Assembly: GCF_003387475.1 (NCBI RefSeq)
Contig: NZ_QUNO01000005.1
Coordinates: forward strand, 434,001 to 498,000
Direction: 5' to 3'
From: Kutzneria buriramensis
Lineage (GTDB): Bacteria > Actinomycetota > Actinomycetes > Mycobacteriales > Pseudonocardiaceae
DNA length: 64,000 nt
Position 1 is the first letter of the stretch, and each line of letters begins with the position of its first letter. Below are positions 8,279 through 16,328 of this stretch, one piece after another. Position numbers and translations under genes: made by a program. The notes under the pieces were generated by a model. The model had not been told where the DNA came from. It ran no database searches and was given only the letters and a program-made list of their open reading frames with translations.

Positions 8279-9541
8279 ATGATCGCCCGAGTACTGGCCG
8301 CCGAGCTGGCCGCCCACATCGGCGAACGCGTCCGCGTCGCCGGCTGGGTGCACCGCGGCCGTGAGCTGAAATCCGTGACCTTCGTGATAGTGCGGGACCG
8401 ATCCGGTCTCACCCAGGTCGTCACCGCCGGTCCCGCGCCCGCGCAGGAGACCGTCGTCGAGGTGACGGGCCTGGTGACCGCCAACTCCAAGGCCCCCGGC
8501 GGGGTCGAACTGGTCGAGCCTGTCATCGCCGTCCTCGGCGAGGCGGTCGCCGCGCCGCCCTTCGACCTCTACCGACCAGTTGTGCCCGCGACGCTGCCGA
8601 CCATTTTGGACGGTGCGCCGGTCTCGTTGCGGCATCCCGCCCTGCGCGCTCAGTTCGAGATCGCCGCCGCCTCCGTCGCCGGGTTCCGGTCGGCGCTGGA
8701 CGCCATCGGCTGCACCGAGATCCACACGCCCAAGATCGTCGGGTCGGCCACCGAGTCCGGCGCGAACGTGTTCGGCATCGACTACTTCGGGCGCAGGGCT
8801 TTTCTGGCCCAGTCGCCGCAGTTCTTCAAGCAGTCCATGGTCGGCGTGTTCGAGCGGGTGTACGAGGTGGGGCCGGTGTTCCGCGCCGAGCCGCACGACA
8901 CCGCCCGGCATCTCGCCCAGTACACCAGTCTCGACGCCGAGATCGGCTTCATCACCGACGACCGGGACGTGATGTCCGTGCTCCGGCACGCCATCGCCGG
9001 CATGGTGTCGTCGGCTGCGTCACGCGTCGAGGCCGTGTCGCTGCTGGGTGCTCGCCTACCCGAGGTGCCGGCCGAGATCCCCGTCATCCACTTCGCCGAG
9101 GCCCAGAAACTGTTGGGAGGTAAGGACGAGATCGACCTCTCCCCCGCCGACGAGCGCTGGCTGTCGGCGTGGGCGGCGCGTGAGCTCGGTTCGGAGTTCC
9201 TGTTCGTGAGCGGGTTCCCGATGGCCAAACGGCCGTTCTATACCCACCCCCAACCCGGAAACCCCAAGTACAGCAACAGTTTCGACCTGCTTTTCCGGGG
9301 GCTGGAGCTCGTCACCGGCGGGCAGCGCCTGCACCGGCACGCCGACTACCTCGCCGCGCTGGCCGAACGCGGCGAGTCGCCCGAGGCGTACCGGAGCTAC
9401 CTCGACGTGTTCGCCCACGGCATGCCGCCGCACGGCGGTTTCGCCATCGGCCTGGAACGCTGGACCGCCCGGCTGCTGGGCGTCGCCAACATCCGGCAGA
9501 CCACGCTATTCCCACGGGACATCCACCGCCTGACCCCCTGA
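8279..9541 (+). CDS. aspS2: Aspartyl-tRNA synthetase, short archaeal-type (AspS2)
   Basis: A 420-residue class IIb synthetase that attaches aspartate to tRNA. An OB-fold anticodon domain (about 15-100) precedes the catalytic core: motif 2 in VGPVFRAEPHDTARH and motif 3 in GGFAIGLERWTARLL, ending FPRDIHRLTP as in AspRS. It lacks the roughly 150-residue GAD insertion of the usual bacterial AspRS (near 590 residues), so it is the archaeal/non-bacterial type and is probably a second AspRS in this genome. Whether it also charges tRNA-Asn cannot be seen. The ATG at 8279 has GGAG at 8270, which lies in the T-box sequestrator. Its last 36 bp overlap the convergent gene at 9506. AsnRS is the main alternative; the specifier codon and C-terminus favour Asp. 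Confidence 0.9.
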   Translation: MIARVLAAELAAHIGERVRVAGWVHRGRELKSVTFVIVRDRSGLTQVVTAGPAPAQETVVEVTGLVTANSKAPGGVELVEPVIAVLGEAVAAPPFDLYRPVVPATLPTILDGAPVSLRHPALRAQFEIAAASVAGFRSALDAIGCTEIHTPKIVGSATESGANVFGIDYFGRRAFLAQSPQFFKQSMVGVFERVYEVGPVFRAEPHDTARHLAQYTSLDAEIGFITDDRDVMSVLRHAIAGMVSSAASRVEAVSLLGARLPEVPAEIPVIHFAEAQKLLGGKDEIDLSPADERWLSAWAARELGSEFLFVSGFPMAKRPFYTHPQPGNPKYSNSFDLLFRGLELVTGGQRLHRHADYLAALAERGESPEAYRSYLDVFAHGMPPHGGFAIGLERWTARLLGVANIRQTTLFPRDIHRLTP

Positions 9542-9988
9542 CCTCGCGCGGGACCAGTACGAACGGATCACCGTCAGCTTCGCGTCGAAGTCGGCGGTGA
9601 TCCGACTCGTGCCGGTGAAACCTCCCGGAATGCGCAACGCCCGTCCGCGGCGGCGCACCACCCAGATGTCCCACCACCCGCCGCTTCGCGCCCGGTGGCA
9701 GCGCTTCTCGATCCGAACGACCTGGTCCCACGGGACCGAACGGCGACCGAAGAAGGTCCGGAACCTCATCCCCTCGGCCGTCAGGATGGTCCGTGCGTAG
9801 CCGCGGTCGACCATGTAGCAGAAGGCGAGCAGCCCGATCCCGCCGGTGACGCCGACGAACCACCAGTGATCACGGCTCCCGACCAGCGCCGACACCACCG
9901 CGAGGGCCCCGAAGATCACCGTCAGGACCCAGGTCCAACCCCGGTTCCGGCGCCGGGCGTCGGCGTCGAGACCAATCACATCGGCCAC
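9506..9988 (-). CDS. Two-helix membrane protein with bacterial PH domain
   Basis: A 160-residue protein starting at GTG 9988. Two hydrophobic segments (about 19-38 and 44-62) form a hairpin, followed by a soluble part with ILTAEGMRFRTFFGRRSVPWDQV, the signature of bacterial PH (bPH_6-like) domains. Such proteins sit in the cytoplasmic membrane; their role is unknown. Its 3' end overlaps the convergent aspS2 by 36 bp, so antisense interference is possible. Upstream lies a half copy of the 118-bp palindromic repeat. Confidence 0.75.
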   Translation of the reverse strand: MADVIGLDADARRRNRGWTWVLTVIFGALAVVSALVGSRDHWWFVGVTGGIGLLAFCYMVDRGYARTILTAEGMRFRTFFGRRSVPWDQVVRIEKRCHRARSGGWWDIWVVRRRGRALRIPGGFTGTSRITADFDAKLTVIRSYWSRARSGGQAVDVPWE

Positions 9989-10013
9989 ACCCCGATGCTA
10001 CCGACGCGCGGTG

Positions 10014-10060
10014 TGCCCGAAACCGCATTTCGGTGTGTCCCAGAGCGCGACTCGCGGGGG
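10014..10060. repeat. Half copy of 118-bp palindromic intergenic element
   Basis: Ends with CGCGACTCGCGGGGG, matching the right arm of the full elements at 22705-22822 and 26728-26845, including the TTCGGTGTGTCC core. The left arm is missing. The amine oxidase TAA stop (10061-10063) begins at the base after the element. Confidence 0.8.
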
Positions 10061-11695
10061 TTACAGGAGGGAGAGGAGTTCGGTGGCGGCTCGGGCGCCG
10101 GATTCGGCGCCGCCGTTCATGTATCCCTGGGAGTCCAGCGACGTGTGCTCGCCGGCGATGTGGACGTTGCCCTGGCGCTGGCCCTCGTAGCCGGCGAAGC
10201 GGTGGCAGTAGTCGACGGGGTAGCAGCTGTACGCGCCGTACGTGTACGGGTTGCGGTGCCACGCGGCCAGGGTCGCCCTGCCGGTGTAGACATCGCCGAT
10301 CCCCGGCACCACCACGGAGAACTGCGCCAACTTGTCCCGCACGGCGGAGCGAACGTAGGAAGATCCCGCGTCGGAGAACGCAACCGTGGGCTGGAAGGCC
10401 AGGGCGCCGCTGCCGCCACCGTACTGGATGGCGATGCCGGCGCGCCCGGGCTGGCCGGCGGTGGCGTCCCACACCTGCTGATACCCGGTGTCGGAGAAGC
10501 TGATCCCGTTGGCGACGCCGGGCCACGGGCCGCGCCCGACCCACGGCCGGGAGCCGAAGCGCATGTGCAGCTTGGTGCAGAAACCCATCTCCAGCAACGA
10601 GATCGCGCCGCGCATCCGGGGATCGAAGCCGGCCCGGGTGAGGTCGAGGCGCTTGAGCACCCCCAGCGGCACGGCGAGAATCGTGTGGTCGGCCCGGACG
10701 GCGCCGGTGTCGAAGCGCAGGGTCTGGGTGCCGTCTCCGTTGCGTGCCAAGGCTTCGAGCCGGTGCCCGTGTTGCACGGTGCCGGCGGGTAACGCGCGGG
10801 CGATGGCCTCGGGCAGGGTCTGGTTGCCACCGGTGATGTGGAACCGCTCGTCGGACGCGCCCCAGATCGACGGCTCGTTCAGGTCCTCCTGGTCGATCAT
10901 CAGGTACGTCAGGTTGACCGCGGTCTGCTGCCCACTGTCCCGGCCGTACTCGACCACGTACGCGTCGTCGATGAACCGCCCGAGCCAGGTCGAGTAGCCG
11001 CCGGGCACCCGCGTGGCGATCCACTCCTGCACGCTCATCCGGCTCAGCGCCACGCCGCCGGGCGTGGACGAGTCCCAGGTCGGGGTGTCCTCGCCGGCCT
11101 TGTCGATGTCGGCCTTCAACGCCTTGTAGACAGGCTGGAACTCGGCGACGAACTCGGCGTGTGGACGATAGCGGCCCTCGTAGTACAGGACATCGTTGCT
11201 GCCGGCGGGTTCGGCGGCGTGCACGTCGGTGAGGCCGATGCCGAAGCGCTTGCACAGGTCCCGGATCACGGTGTGGTCGGTGTCGATCAGCTCGCCGCCG
11301 TACTCGGTGACCTGGCCGCCGCCCCAGTAGTCGCGCTCGGAGTACATCCGCCCGCCGACGCGGTCGTTGGCCTCGTAGACGGTGCAGCGCACGCCGGCGT
11401 CGGCCAGCGTCAGCGCCGCGTTGAGTCCGGCGATGCCGGCGCCGATGACAGCGATCCGCGCATTCGTGGCCCGAGACGCAGCGGCGGCCGCCTTCGGTGC
11501 ACGCAGCACGCTCGCCGCGCCGAGCACGACCGCCGACGCGCCGAAGACCTTGAGCACGTCCCGGCGGCTCATCGTGCCGGCTGCCCGCGCCACCCGCGCC
11601 TCGCGGAACTCGGCCACCGGCATGCCCAGCCGCTCGGCGGCGGCATGGTCGGCGGCGACTCGACGCAGGAACCGGAACATCTCCGTACGCGGCAT
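10061..11695 (-). CDS. Tat-exported flavin amine oxidase
   Basis: A 544-residue FAD enzyme, distantly related to that at 6406. A 40-residue N-terminal region is followed by SRRDVLKVFGASAVVLGAAS (about 43-62), a twin-arginine signal, then the FAD motif IGAGIAGLNAALTLADAG (about 84-101) and the arginine motif NDRVGGRM. The C-terminal FAD motif is in GNVHIAGEHTS. This is the flavin monoamine oxidase/L-amino-acid oxidase superfamily; it probably oxidises an amine outside the cytoplasm. The unusual distance of the Tat motif from the start recurs in actinomycete amine oxidases; the in-frame ATG at residue 42 is an alternative start that would place the signal at the N-terminus. It is divergent from nothing close; the LysR gene upstream runs the same way. 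Confidence 0.87.
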   Translation of the reverse strand: MPRTEMFRFLRRVAADHAAAERLGMPVAEFREARVARAAGTMSRRDVLKVFGASAVVLGAASVLRAPKAAAAASRATNARIAVIGAGIAGLNAALTLADAGVRCTVYEANDRVGGRMYSERDYWGGGQVTEYGGELIDTDHTVIRDLCKRFGIGLTDVHAAEPAGSNDVLYYEGRYRPHAEFVAEFQPVYKALKADIDKAGEDTPTWDSSTPGGVALSRMSVQEWIATRVPGGYSTWLGRFIDDAYVVEYGRDSGQQTAVNLTYLMIDQEDLNEPSIWGASDERFHITGGNQTLPEAIARALPAGTVQHGHRLEALARNGDGTQTLRFDTGAVRADHTILAVPLGVLKRLDLTRAGFDPRMRGAISLLEMGFCTKLHMRFGSRPWVGRGPWPGVANGISFSDTGYQQVWDATAGQPGRAGIAIQYGGGSGALAFQPTVAFSDAGSSYVRSAVRDKLAQFSVVVPGIGDVYTGRATLAAWHRNPYTYGAYSCYPVDYCHRFAGYEGQRQGNVHIAGEHTSLDSQGYMNGGAESGARAATELLSLL

Positions 11696-11750
11696 GCCAG
11701 GGAGCCAACACCAACCGAATCAGTACTGTCAACGGCCAATCGCAACGAAA

Positions 11751-12635
11751 TCAGTCGTTCACAATCGCCAGGAATGCGCGAGTCGCAGGAGACAGCGCCA
11801 CCCCGGCCGGCGTCGCCGCGTACACGCCGCGCACCGGCACCTCGTCCGGGTGCAGCGGCACGAGGCTGATGTCCGGCCGCACCGACTCGGCCGCGATGGA
11901 CGGGATCAGCGTGATGCCCACGCCGGCCACCACGAAGCCCTGCTTGGCCAGCCAGTCCCGGGCCACGAAGCCGATCCGCGGCCGGAAACCGTGCGCCAGA
12001 CACGAACTCATCAGGGTGTCCTCGGGCCGGTCGCTGCCGGCGATCCACTCCTCGTCGGCCAGATCGACGAGCCGCAGCCGACGCCGCCGGGCCAGCCGGT
12101 GCCCGGCGGGCAGCGCCACCAGCATCGTGTCGTCACAGATCTTCCGCAGGTCCAGGCCCTCGAACGGGCTCTCGCCGGAGATCACCGCGACGTCGAGGGC
12201 ACCCTCCCGCAGCTGCCGGGCCAGGCCCGGGGTGTAGCCCTCGGTCAGCGTCACCGTGACCGCCGGATGGGCGGCGCGGAACGCCGCGATCGCTTTCGGC
12301 ACCAGGGAAGCGTCGGCCGTGGCGAACGCGCCCACCCGCAGCCGCCCGGTCGCCAGCTCGCGCAGGTCGGCGAGTTCGCGGCGGGCCGCCTCCAGCCGGT
12401 CCAGCACCGCCTCGGCGTGCGCGAGCAGTCGCCGCCCCGGCTCGGTCGGCCGCACGCCGCGCGGCAGCCGGTCGAACAACGGGGTGCCGGCCTCGTCCTC
12501 CAGCGCGGAGATCTGCCGGGAGATCGCCGACTGGGTGTAGCCGAGCCGGCTGCCGGCCGCGGTGAACGATCCGAGCCGCGCCACCTCGACGAACACCCGC
12601 AGCAGGCCGCTCGACAACTCATGCGCGTCAGGCAT
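11751..12635 (-). CDS. LysR-family transcriptional regulator
   Basis: A 294-residue LysR regulator: HTH at about 10-70 (FVEVARLGSFTAAGSRLGYTQSAISRQISALE) and a periplasmic-binding-fold effector domain to the end. A TAGCAT -10 box (complement of 12643-12648) lies 7 nt before ATG 12635, which suggests a leaderless message and supports this start over the ATG at 12644. It is divergent by 58 bp from the oxidoreductase at 12694, the classic arrangement for a LysR activating its neighbour. The effector is unknown. Confidence 0.9.
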   Translation of the reverse strand: MPDAHELSSGLLRVFVEVARLGSFTAAGSRLGYTQSAISRQISALEDEAGTPLFDRLPRGVRPTEPGRRLLAHAEAVLDRLEAARRELADLRELATGRLRVGAFATADASLVPKAIAAFRAAHPAVTVTLTEGYTPGLARQLREGALDVAVISGESPFEGLDLRKICDDTMLVALPAGHRLARRRRLRLVDLADEEWIAGSDRPEDTLMSSCLAHGFRPRIGFVARDWLAKQGFVVAGVGITLIPSIAAESVRPDISLVPLHPDEVPVRGVYAATPAGVALSPATRAFLAIVND

Positions 12636-12693
12636 GGCAGCCATGCTAGACATTCGCTGGTGGCATCGCACGGACGCTCGTAGCGTCGAGGAC

Positions 12694-13485
12694 ATGTCGA
12701 AGATCGCTTTTCTGGGGCTGGGCGCCATGGGGCTGCCGATGGCCCGCCGCCTGCTCGCCGCCGGCCACGAGCTGACGGTGTGGAACCGCACCGCCGCCAA
12801 GGCGGACTTACTTGCACAGGACGGTGCCAAGACCGCCTTCACACCGGCCGAGGCCGTCGAGGACGCCGAGTTCGTGGTGACGATGCTGGCCGACCCCAAG
12901 GCCGTGCACGAGGTCGTGGACGCCCTGTCGCCGGCGCTCAACCCCGGCGCGTACCTGATCGAGATGTCCAGCATCGGCCCCGAAGCCTTCGCCGAGGTCG
13001 CGGCCAAGCTGCCGGCGGGCGTCACCGCGATCGACTCACCGGTGCTGGGCAGCGTCGACCGCGCCGCGACGGGCCAGCTGACCCTGTTCGTCGGCGGCGA
13101 TCCGACGCCCGTGCAGGCGATTCTCGACCAGTTCGGCACCACCGTCCGCTGCGGCGGCCCGGGCTCCGGATCGGCGGCGAAGATCGTCATCATCACGTCC
13201 GTGATCGTCGGCGTCACGGCGGTGGCCGAGGCGGTGCGGCTGGCCGACCGCTACGGCCTGCCCGAGAGTCTGATCCGAACCGTGCTGTCCAACAGCCCGC
13301 TGGCCGGCGTCGCCGGTCGGGCCTTCGCCGAGGGCGTGCACTTCCCGATCCGCTTGGCCGCCAAGGATGTCTCGCTCGCGCTCACGTCCGCGGACCTGCC
13401 GCTGGCGCGGACCGTGCACGAGCAGCTGACCCGACTCGCCGGCCAGGAGGAGGATCTCGGCAAGGTCGTGGACCAGCTGCGCTGA
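12694..13485 (+). CDS. NAD(P)-binding beta-hydroxyacid dehydrogenase/imine-reductase-like enzyme
   Basis: A 263-residue protein with the N-terminal Rossmann motif GLGAMGLPMARRL (about 8-20), the family motif NRT for NADP phosphate binding, and GSGSAAKI, which carries the catalytic Lys of 3-hydroxyisobutyrate dehydrogenases. The C-terminal all-helical dimer domain is short. It reduces or oxidises a beta-hydroxyacid, aldehyde-acid or imine; the substrate is not deducible. It starts 58 bp from the divergent LysR gene and is probably its target. TAGCGT at 12681-12686 could be its -10. Confidence 0.85.
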   Translation: MSKIAFLGLGAMGLPMARRLLAAGHELTVWNRTAAKADLLAQDGAKTAFTPAEAVEDAEFVVTMLADPKAVHEVVDALSPALNPGAYLIEMSSIGPEAFAEVAAKLPAGVTAIDSPVLGSVDRAATGQLTLFVGGDPTPVQAILDQFGTTVRCGGPGSGSAAKIVIITSVIVGVTAVAEAVRLADRYGLPESLIRTVLSNSPLAGVAGRAFAEGVHFPIRLAAKDVSLALTSADLPLARTVHEQLTRLAGQEEDLGKVVDQLR

Positions 13486-13608
13486 AACCGACGGCTGCTC
13501 GCCTGAACCTGATCGGCCGCCGTCGCGTTGAGACGAACGGGCGCGGCGGGAACCACCGCGCGCCACGGTGTAGCGTGCCCCGCAGGCGGCGAGAAGTGCG
13601 AGGGTGAC

Positions 13609-14397
13609 GTGACGGAACTGGCGTCGCGCGACTACGAACGCATACTCGACCTGGCCGTTGCGGTGATGGACAGCCGCAACGTGGACAGGACGTGGTCGCT
13701 CGTCGCCGACGAATTGATCCGATCATTGCACGGCACCACGTGTGTGCTGTCGCGCAGTCACCGGTTCGTCGAGCGGGTCATCGTGCTGGACGAGGTCGAG
13801 GTGTGGACGCCGTGGTACCGCGGCGTCCTGCCGGCCGGCGCCGAGGAGCAGGCCCGGATGCCGCTGCACCCGCTGGTGCGGCACTACGCCGAGACCGGCG
13901 ACAACGAGCCGCGCACGGTCAGCGACCTGCTCGACGATCGGACCTGGCGCTCCACGGAGACGTTCGGCGCACTGCGCGAAACCTCCGGTGCCACAAGGCA
14001 CATCGCCCTGCCGCTGCACGACATGTCCGGCCACAACCGGGGTTTCGTGCTGGGCCGGGCCGGCATGGACTTCACCGACCGGGAACGGGCGTTCGTGCGG
14101 CGGCTGCAACCGTTGCTGCGTCGGGTGGACGGGCACGTGCGGCAGCTGAAACGCTGGCAGGACAAGGCGATCGACGGCTTCGACCGGGCGGCGGAGCTGA
14201 AGCTGACCAACCGGGAGATCACCGTGCTGTCGCTGCTGGCCGCCGGGCTGACCGCCGGCGGCATCGCCAACCGGCTCGGCGCGTCGCCCCGGACCGTGCA
14301 CAAGCACCTGGAGAACATCTACCGCAAGCTCGGCACGTCCGACCGGCTCACCACCGTGCTGCGGGCGCAGCGGTTCGGTCTGCTGCCCAAGTCATAG
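13609..14397 (+). CDS. LuxR-type regulator with N-terminal sensor (GAF-like) domain
   Basis: A 262-residue regulator. The last 65 residues (LTNREITVLSLLAAGLTAGGIANRLGASPRTVHKHLENIYRKLG region) are a LuxR/GerE HTH. The first 170 residues look like a GAF-type ligand or light-sensing fold but have no diagnostic motif. Start GTG 13609 follows AGGG by about 5 nt. There is no receiver domain, so it probably responds to a ligand rather than phosphorylation. It converges on, and overlaps by 6 bp, the sugar-isomerase-like gene at 14392. Confidence 0.85.
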   Translation: MTELASRDYERILDLAVAVMDSRNVDRTWSLVADELIRSLHGTTCVLSRSHRFVERVIVLDEVEVWTPWYRGVLPAGAEEQARMPLHPLVRHYAETGDNEPRTVSDLLDDRTWRSTETFGALRETSGATRHIALPLHDMSGHNRGFVLGRAGMDFTDRERAFVRRLQPLLRRVDGHVRQLKRWQDKAIDGFDRAAELKLTNREITVLSLLAAGLTAGGIANRLGASPRTVHKHLENIYRKLGTSDRLTTVLRAQRFGLLPKS

Positions 14398-15183
14398 CAG
14401 GGAAATCCCGCTCTCGCCGGCGATCCGCCGCAGCGCCGTGACGCTGTCGCGGGTGGCCTGCACCGTGCCGCCGACCGGATCCGCGTGGTGCGTCTCGATC
14501 GACAGGTACTCCTCGTAACCGGCCGCCGCGAGGCTGCGCAGCTGGCCGTCCCAGCCGACGATGCCCTCGCCGGGCCGCACCCAGCCCTCGCCGCGGGCGT
14601 AGTCCTTGACGTGCACGTGGCGCACCGCGTCCGCGATCTTGCCGCCGTCCACCCGATCCGGCTCCGAGTCCCGGAACCGGGCCTCGTTGGCCGGGTCCCA
14701 CACCACGCCTACCAGGCCCGGTGCCATCGTGCCGAGCAGCTCGTCCGCCTCCGCGACCGTTGCGACCATGCAGTTCTCGTCGATCTCGAGCAGCAGCCGG
14801 AACCCGGCCGCGCGGACCTGGTTCGCCGCCGCCGACAGCACGTCGGCCAGCCACGGCAGATACCAGTCGCGGTCGTCCACGCGCAGGCCCGAGAACACCC
14901 GGACCGCCTTGGCCCCCACCATGTCCGCGATCTCCATGCCGCGGTCCAGGTGCTCCCACACCGCCTTGGTCGCCTTGAGGAACGGCGTGTCCACCACCGG
15001 GCAGTCGAAGCCGCCGGCCCGCAGCGCCGCCCGGATCTCCCGCAGCCGCTGCGGCTCGTGGTGCACGACGTTGCGGCCGCCCACGCTGCGCAGCTCCACC
15101 GCCGTCAGACCGAGGCCCTCGCACTCGCGCAGCGCCGTGTCGAGATCGGGCGCGATCTCGTCGGTGATGACGGACAGCCGCAT
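14392..15183 (-). CDS. Sugar phosphate isomerase/epimerase (xylose-isomerase-like TIM barrel)
   Basis: A 263-residue AP-endonuclease-2/xylose-isomerase-like barrel. Metal-ligand motifs are visible: LLEIDENCM (Glu), VVWDPANEARF (Asp), HVHVKDY (His, Lys/Asp) and YLSIETHH (Glu). These enzymes isomerise or dehydrate sugars and inositols with a divalent metal. The substrate is unknown. GGAGTGG precedes the ATG. Its 3' end overlaps the LuxR gene by 6 bp in convergent orientation. Confidence 0.85.
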   Translation of the reverse strand: MRLSVITDEIAPDLDTALRECEGLGLTAVELRSVGGRNVVHHEPQRLREIRAALRAGGFDCPVVDTPFLKATKAVWEHLDRGMEIADMVGAKAVRVFSGLRVDDRDWYLPWLADVLSAAANQVRAAGFRLLLEIDENCMVATVAEADELLGTMAPGLVGVVWDPANEARFRDSEPDRVDGGKIADAVRHVHVKDYARGEGWVRPGEGIVGWDGQLRSLAAAGYEEYLSIETHHADPVGGTVQATRDSVTALRRIAGESGISLL

Positions 15184-15306
15184 ACTGGTTCCACTCCACG
15201 AATCAGGCAGGGTTTCCAGGTGGACTACCAGCTACCACCGGTCGGCGCAACGGCTACCACCCGTCACAGTCCCGGATGACCGCAAGGACGCGACGGACGG
15301 TCGAAA

Positions 15307-15393
15307 ATCCGAGCCGATGGTTCACAAACCGGCGAGCTCCCGGCTGACGGCGCTGAAGCGGCGCACGGTTCGATATCCGAGCCGATGGTTCAC
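15307..15393. repeat. 19-bp perfect direct repeat at the 3' end of an acetyltransferase gene
   Basis: ATCCGAGCCGATGGTTCAC occurs at 15307-15325 and again at 15375-15393. The second copy encodes part of VNHRLGYR in the acetyltransferase; the first straddles its stop codon. This looks like a short internal duplication or recombination scar at the gene end. Confidence 0.8.
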
Positions 15394-16311
15394 GTCGATC
15401 ATGTGGGTGTTGGCGGCCCCGGTGCCGGTCCACACCTGCTTCAGGCCACCCGTGTCGGCCCTGACCCAGCGCAGCATGGCCCCCTTCAACGCCATGCCCA
15501 GCCCGTGTCCACGGTGTGCGGCAAGCACCGCCGTCTCGGCTTGCACCAGCCGCTCGGGGTTGAGCGGCCGAAGCTGCACGGTGGTCAGCCCGGCCACCTC
15601 ACCGGACCCGGTGACCGCAACGATGGTCCACCTCGTGATGCCGTTGTCGCGGTATACGGCTTCCTCTCGGCGCACCCGCTCGACCGACCACGCCGACTCG
15701 GTCAGGCCGGACTCACCGAGCGGGGCGTCGGCCATCGCGTTGAGGGCCTTCGCGTAGGACTCCACGAGGTCGTCGGGCGCCGCGTCGACCCAGCGCACCA
15801 GCCGATATCCGGCGGGAACGGCAGCGTCCCAGCGGCTCGGGTCGCTCTCCGCGAATTCCAGGATCTGGAGCACGGAGGCGTTCACGACCCGGAAACCCAG
15901 GGCCCTCGTCCACCCGGCACCGGTGCCGCCCTCGGTGACATCCCACCCCTCGATGTGCGTGCGACCACGCTCACGCAGGGTCAGGGCCACGACGCGAAGG
16001 ATCTCCGTCGCGATGCCCTGACGCCGCTGGTCGGGGTGCACGATGATGCGCGCGATGGCGATCCTGTCATTGTCGTCAGCCGGCAGGTTGATGCTCGCCG
16101 ACCCCACCAGCCGTCCGTCCAGGCGCGCCAACCACAGCAGACGCTCGCCGAGGTGCAGCTGCGACGTGAGCAGCCCGGCGGCGCTGGCCGCCCTGGTCGG
16201 GACCGGCAGCTCCGGGTAGTCCACGCGACAGACCGCGCTCCACAGCTCGTGGTACTCGTCGATCTCCGAGTCGGTCGCCCGCCGTCCGTCCAACGGCCGC
16301 ACGTCAACCAT
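15322..16311 (-). CDS. Tandem-GNAT acetyltransferase (paralogue A)
   Basis: A 329-residue protein with two GNAT folds. The first carries the acetyl-CoA loop in HPDQRRQGIATEILR (about 95-110), the second in AHRGHGLGMALKGAML (about 265-280) with the terminal VNHRLGYR. Two-domain GNATs of this kind include enzymes acting on small amines and drug-modifying homologues, but no substrate is evident. ATG 16311 has a strong GGGGGAG ribosome site. It lies 17 nt downstream of paralogue B (16329-17315) and is clearly the product of gene duplication. Confidence 0.85.
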   Translation of the reverse strand: MVDVRPLDGRRATDSEIDEYHELWSAVCRVDYPELPVPTRAASAAGLLTSQLHLGERLLWLARLDGRLVGSASINLPADDNDRIAIARIIVHPDQRRQGIATEILRVVALTLRERGRTHIEGWDVTEGGTGAGWTRALGFRVVNASVLQILEFAESDPSRWDAAVPAGYRLVRWVDAAPDDLVESYAKALNAMADAPLGESGLTESAWSVERVRREEAVYRDNGITRWTIVAVTGSGEVAGLTTVQLRPLNPERLVQAETAVLAAHRGHGLGMALKGAMLRWVRADTGGLKQVWTGTGAANTHMIDVNHRLGYRTVRRFSAVSRELAGL

Positions 16312-16328
16312 CTGGCGCTCCCCCAGCG

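Noticed and set aside
15184-15321. Small gene between the isomerase-like and acetyltransferase genes
   Set aside because: No frame with a ribosome site or coding character in this 138-bp gap.
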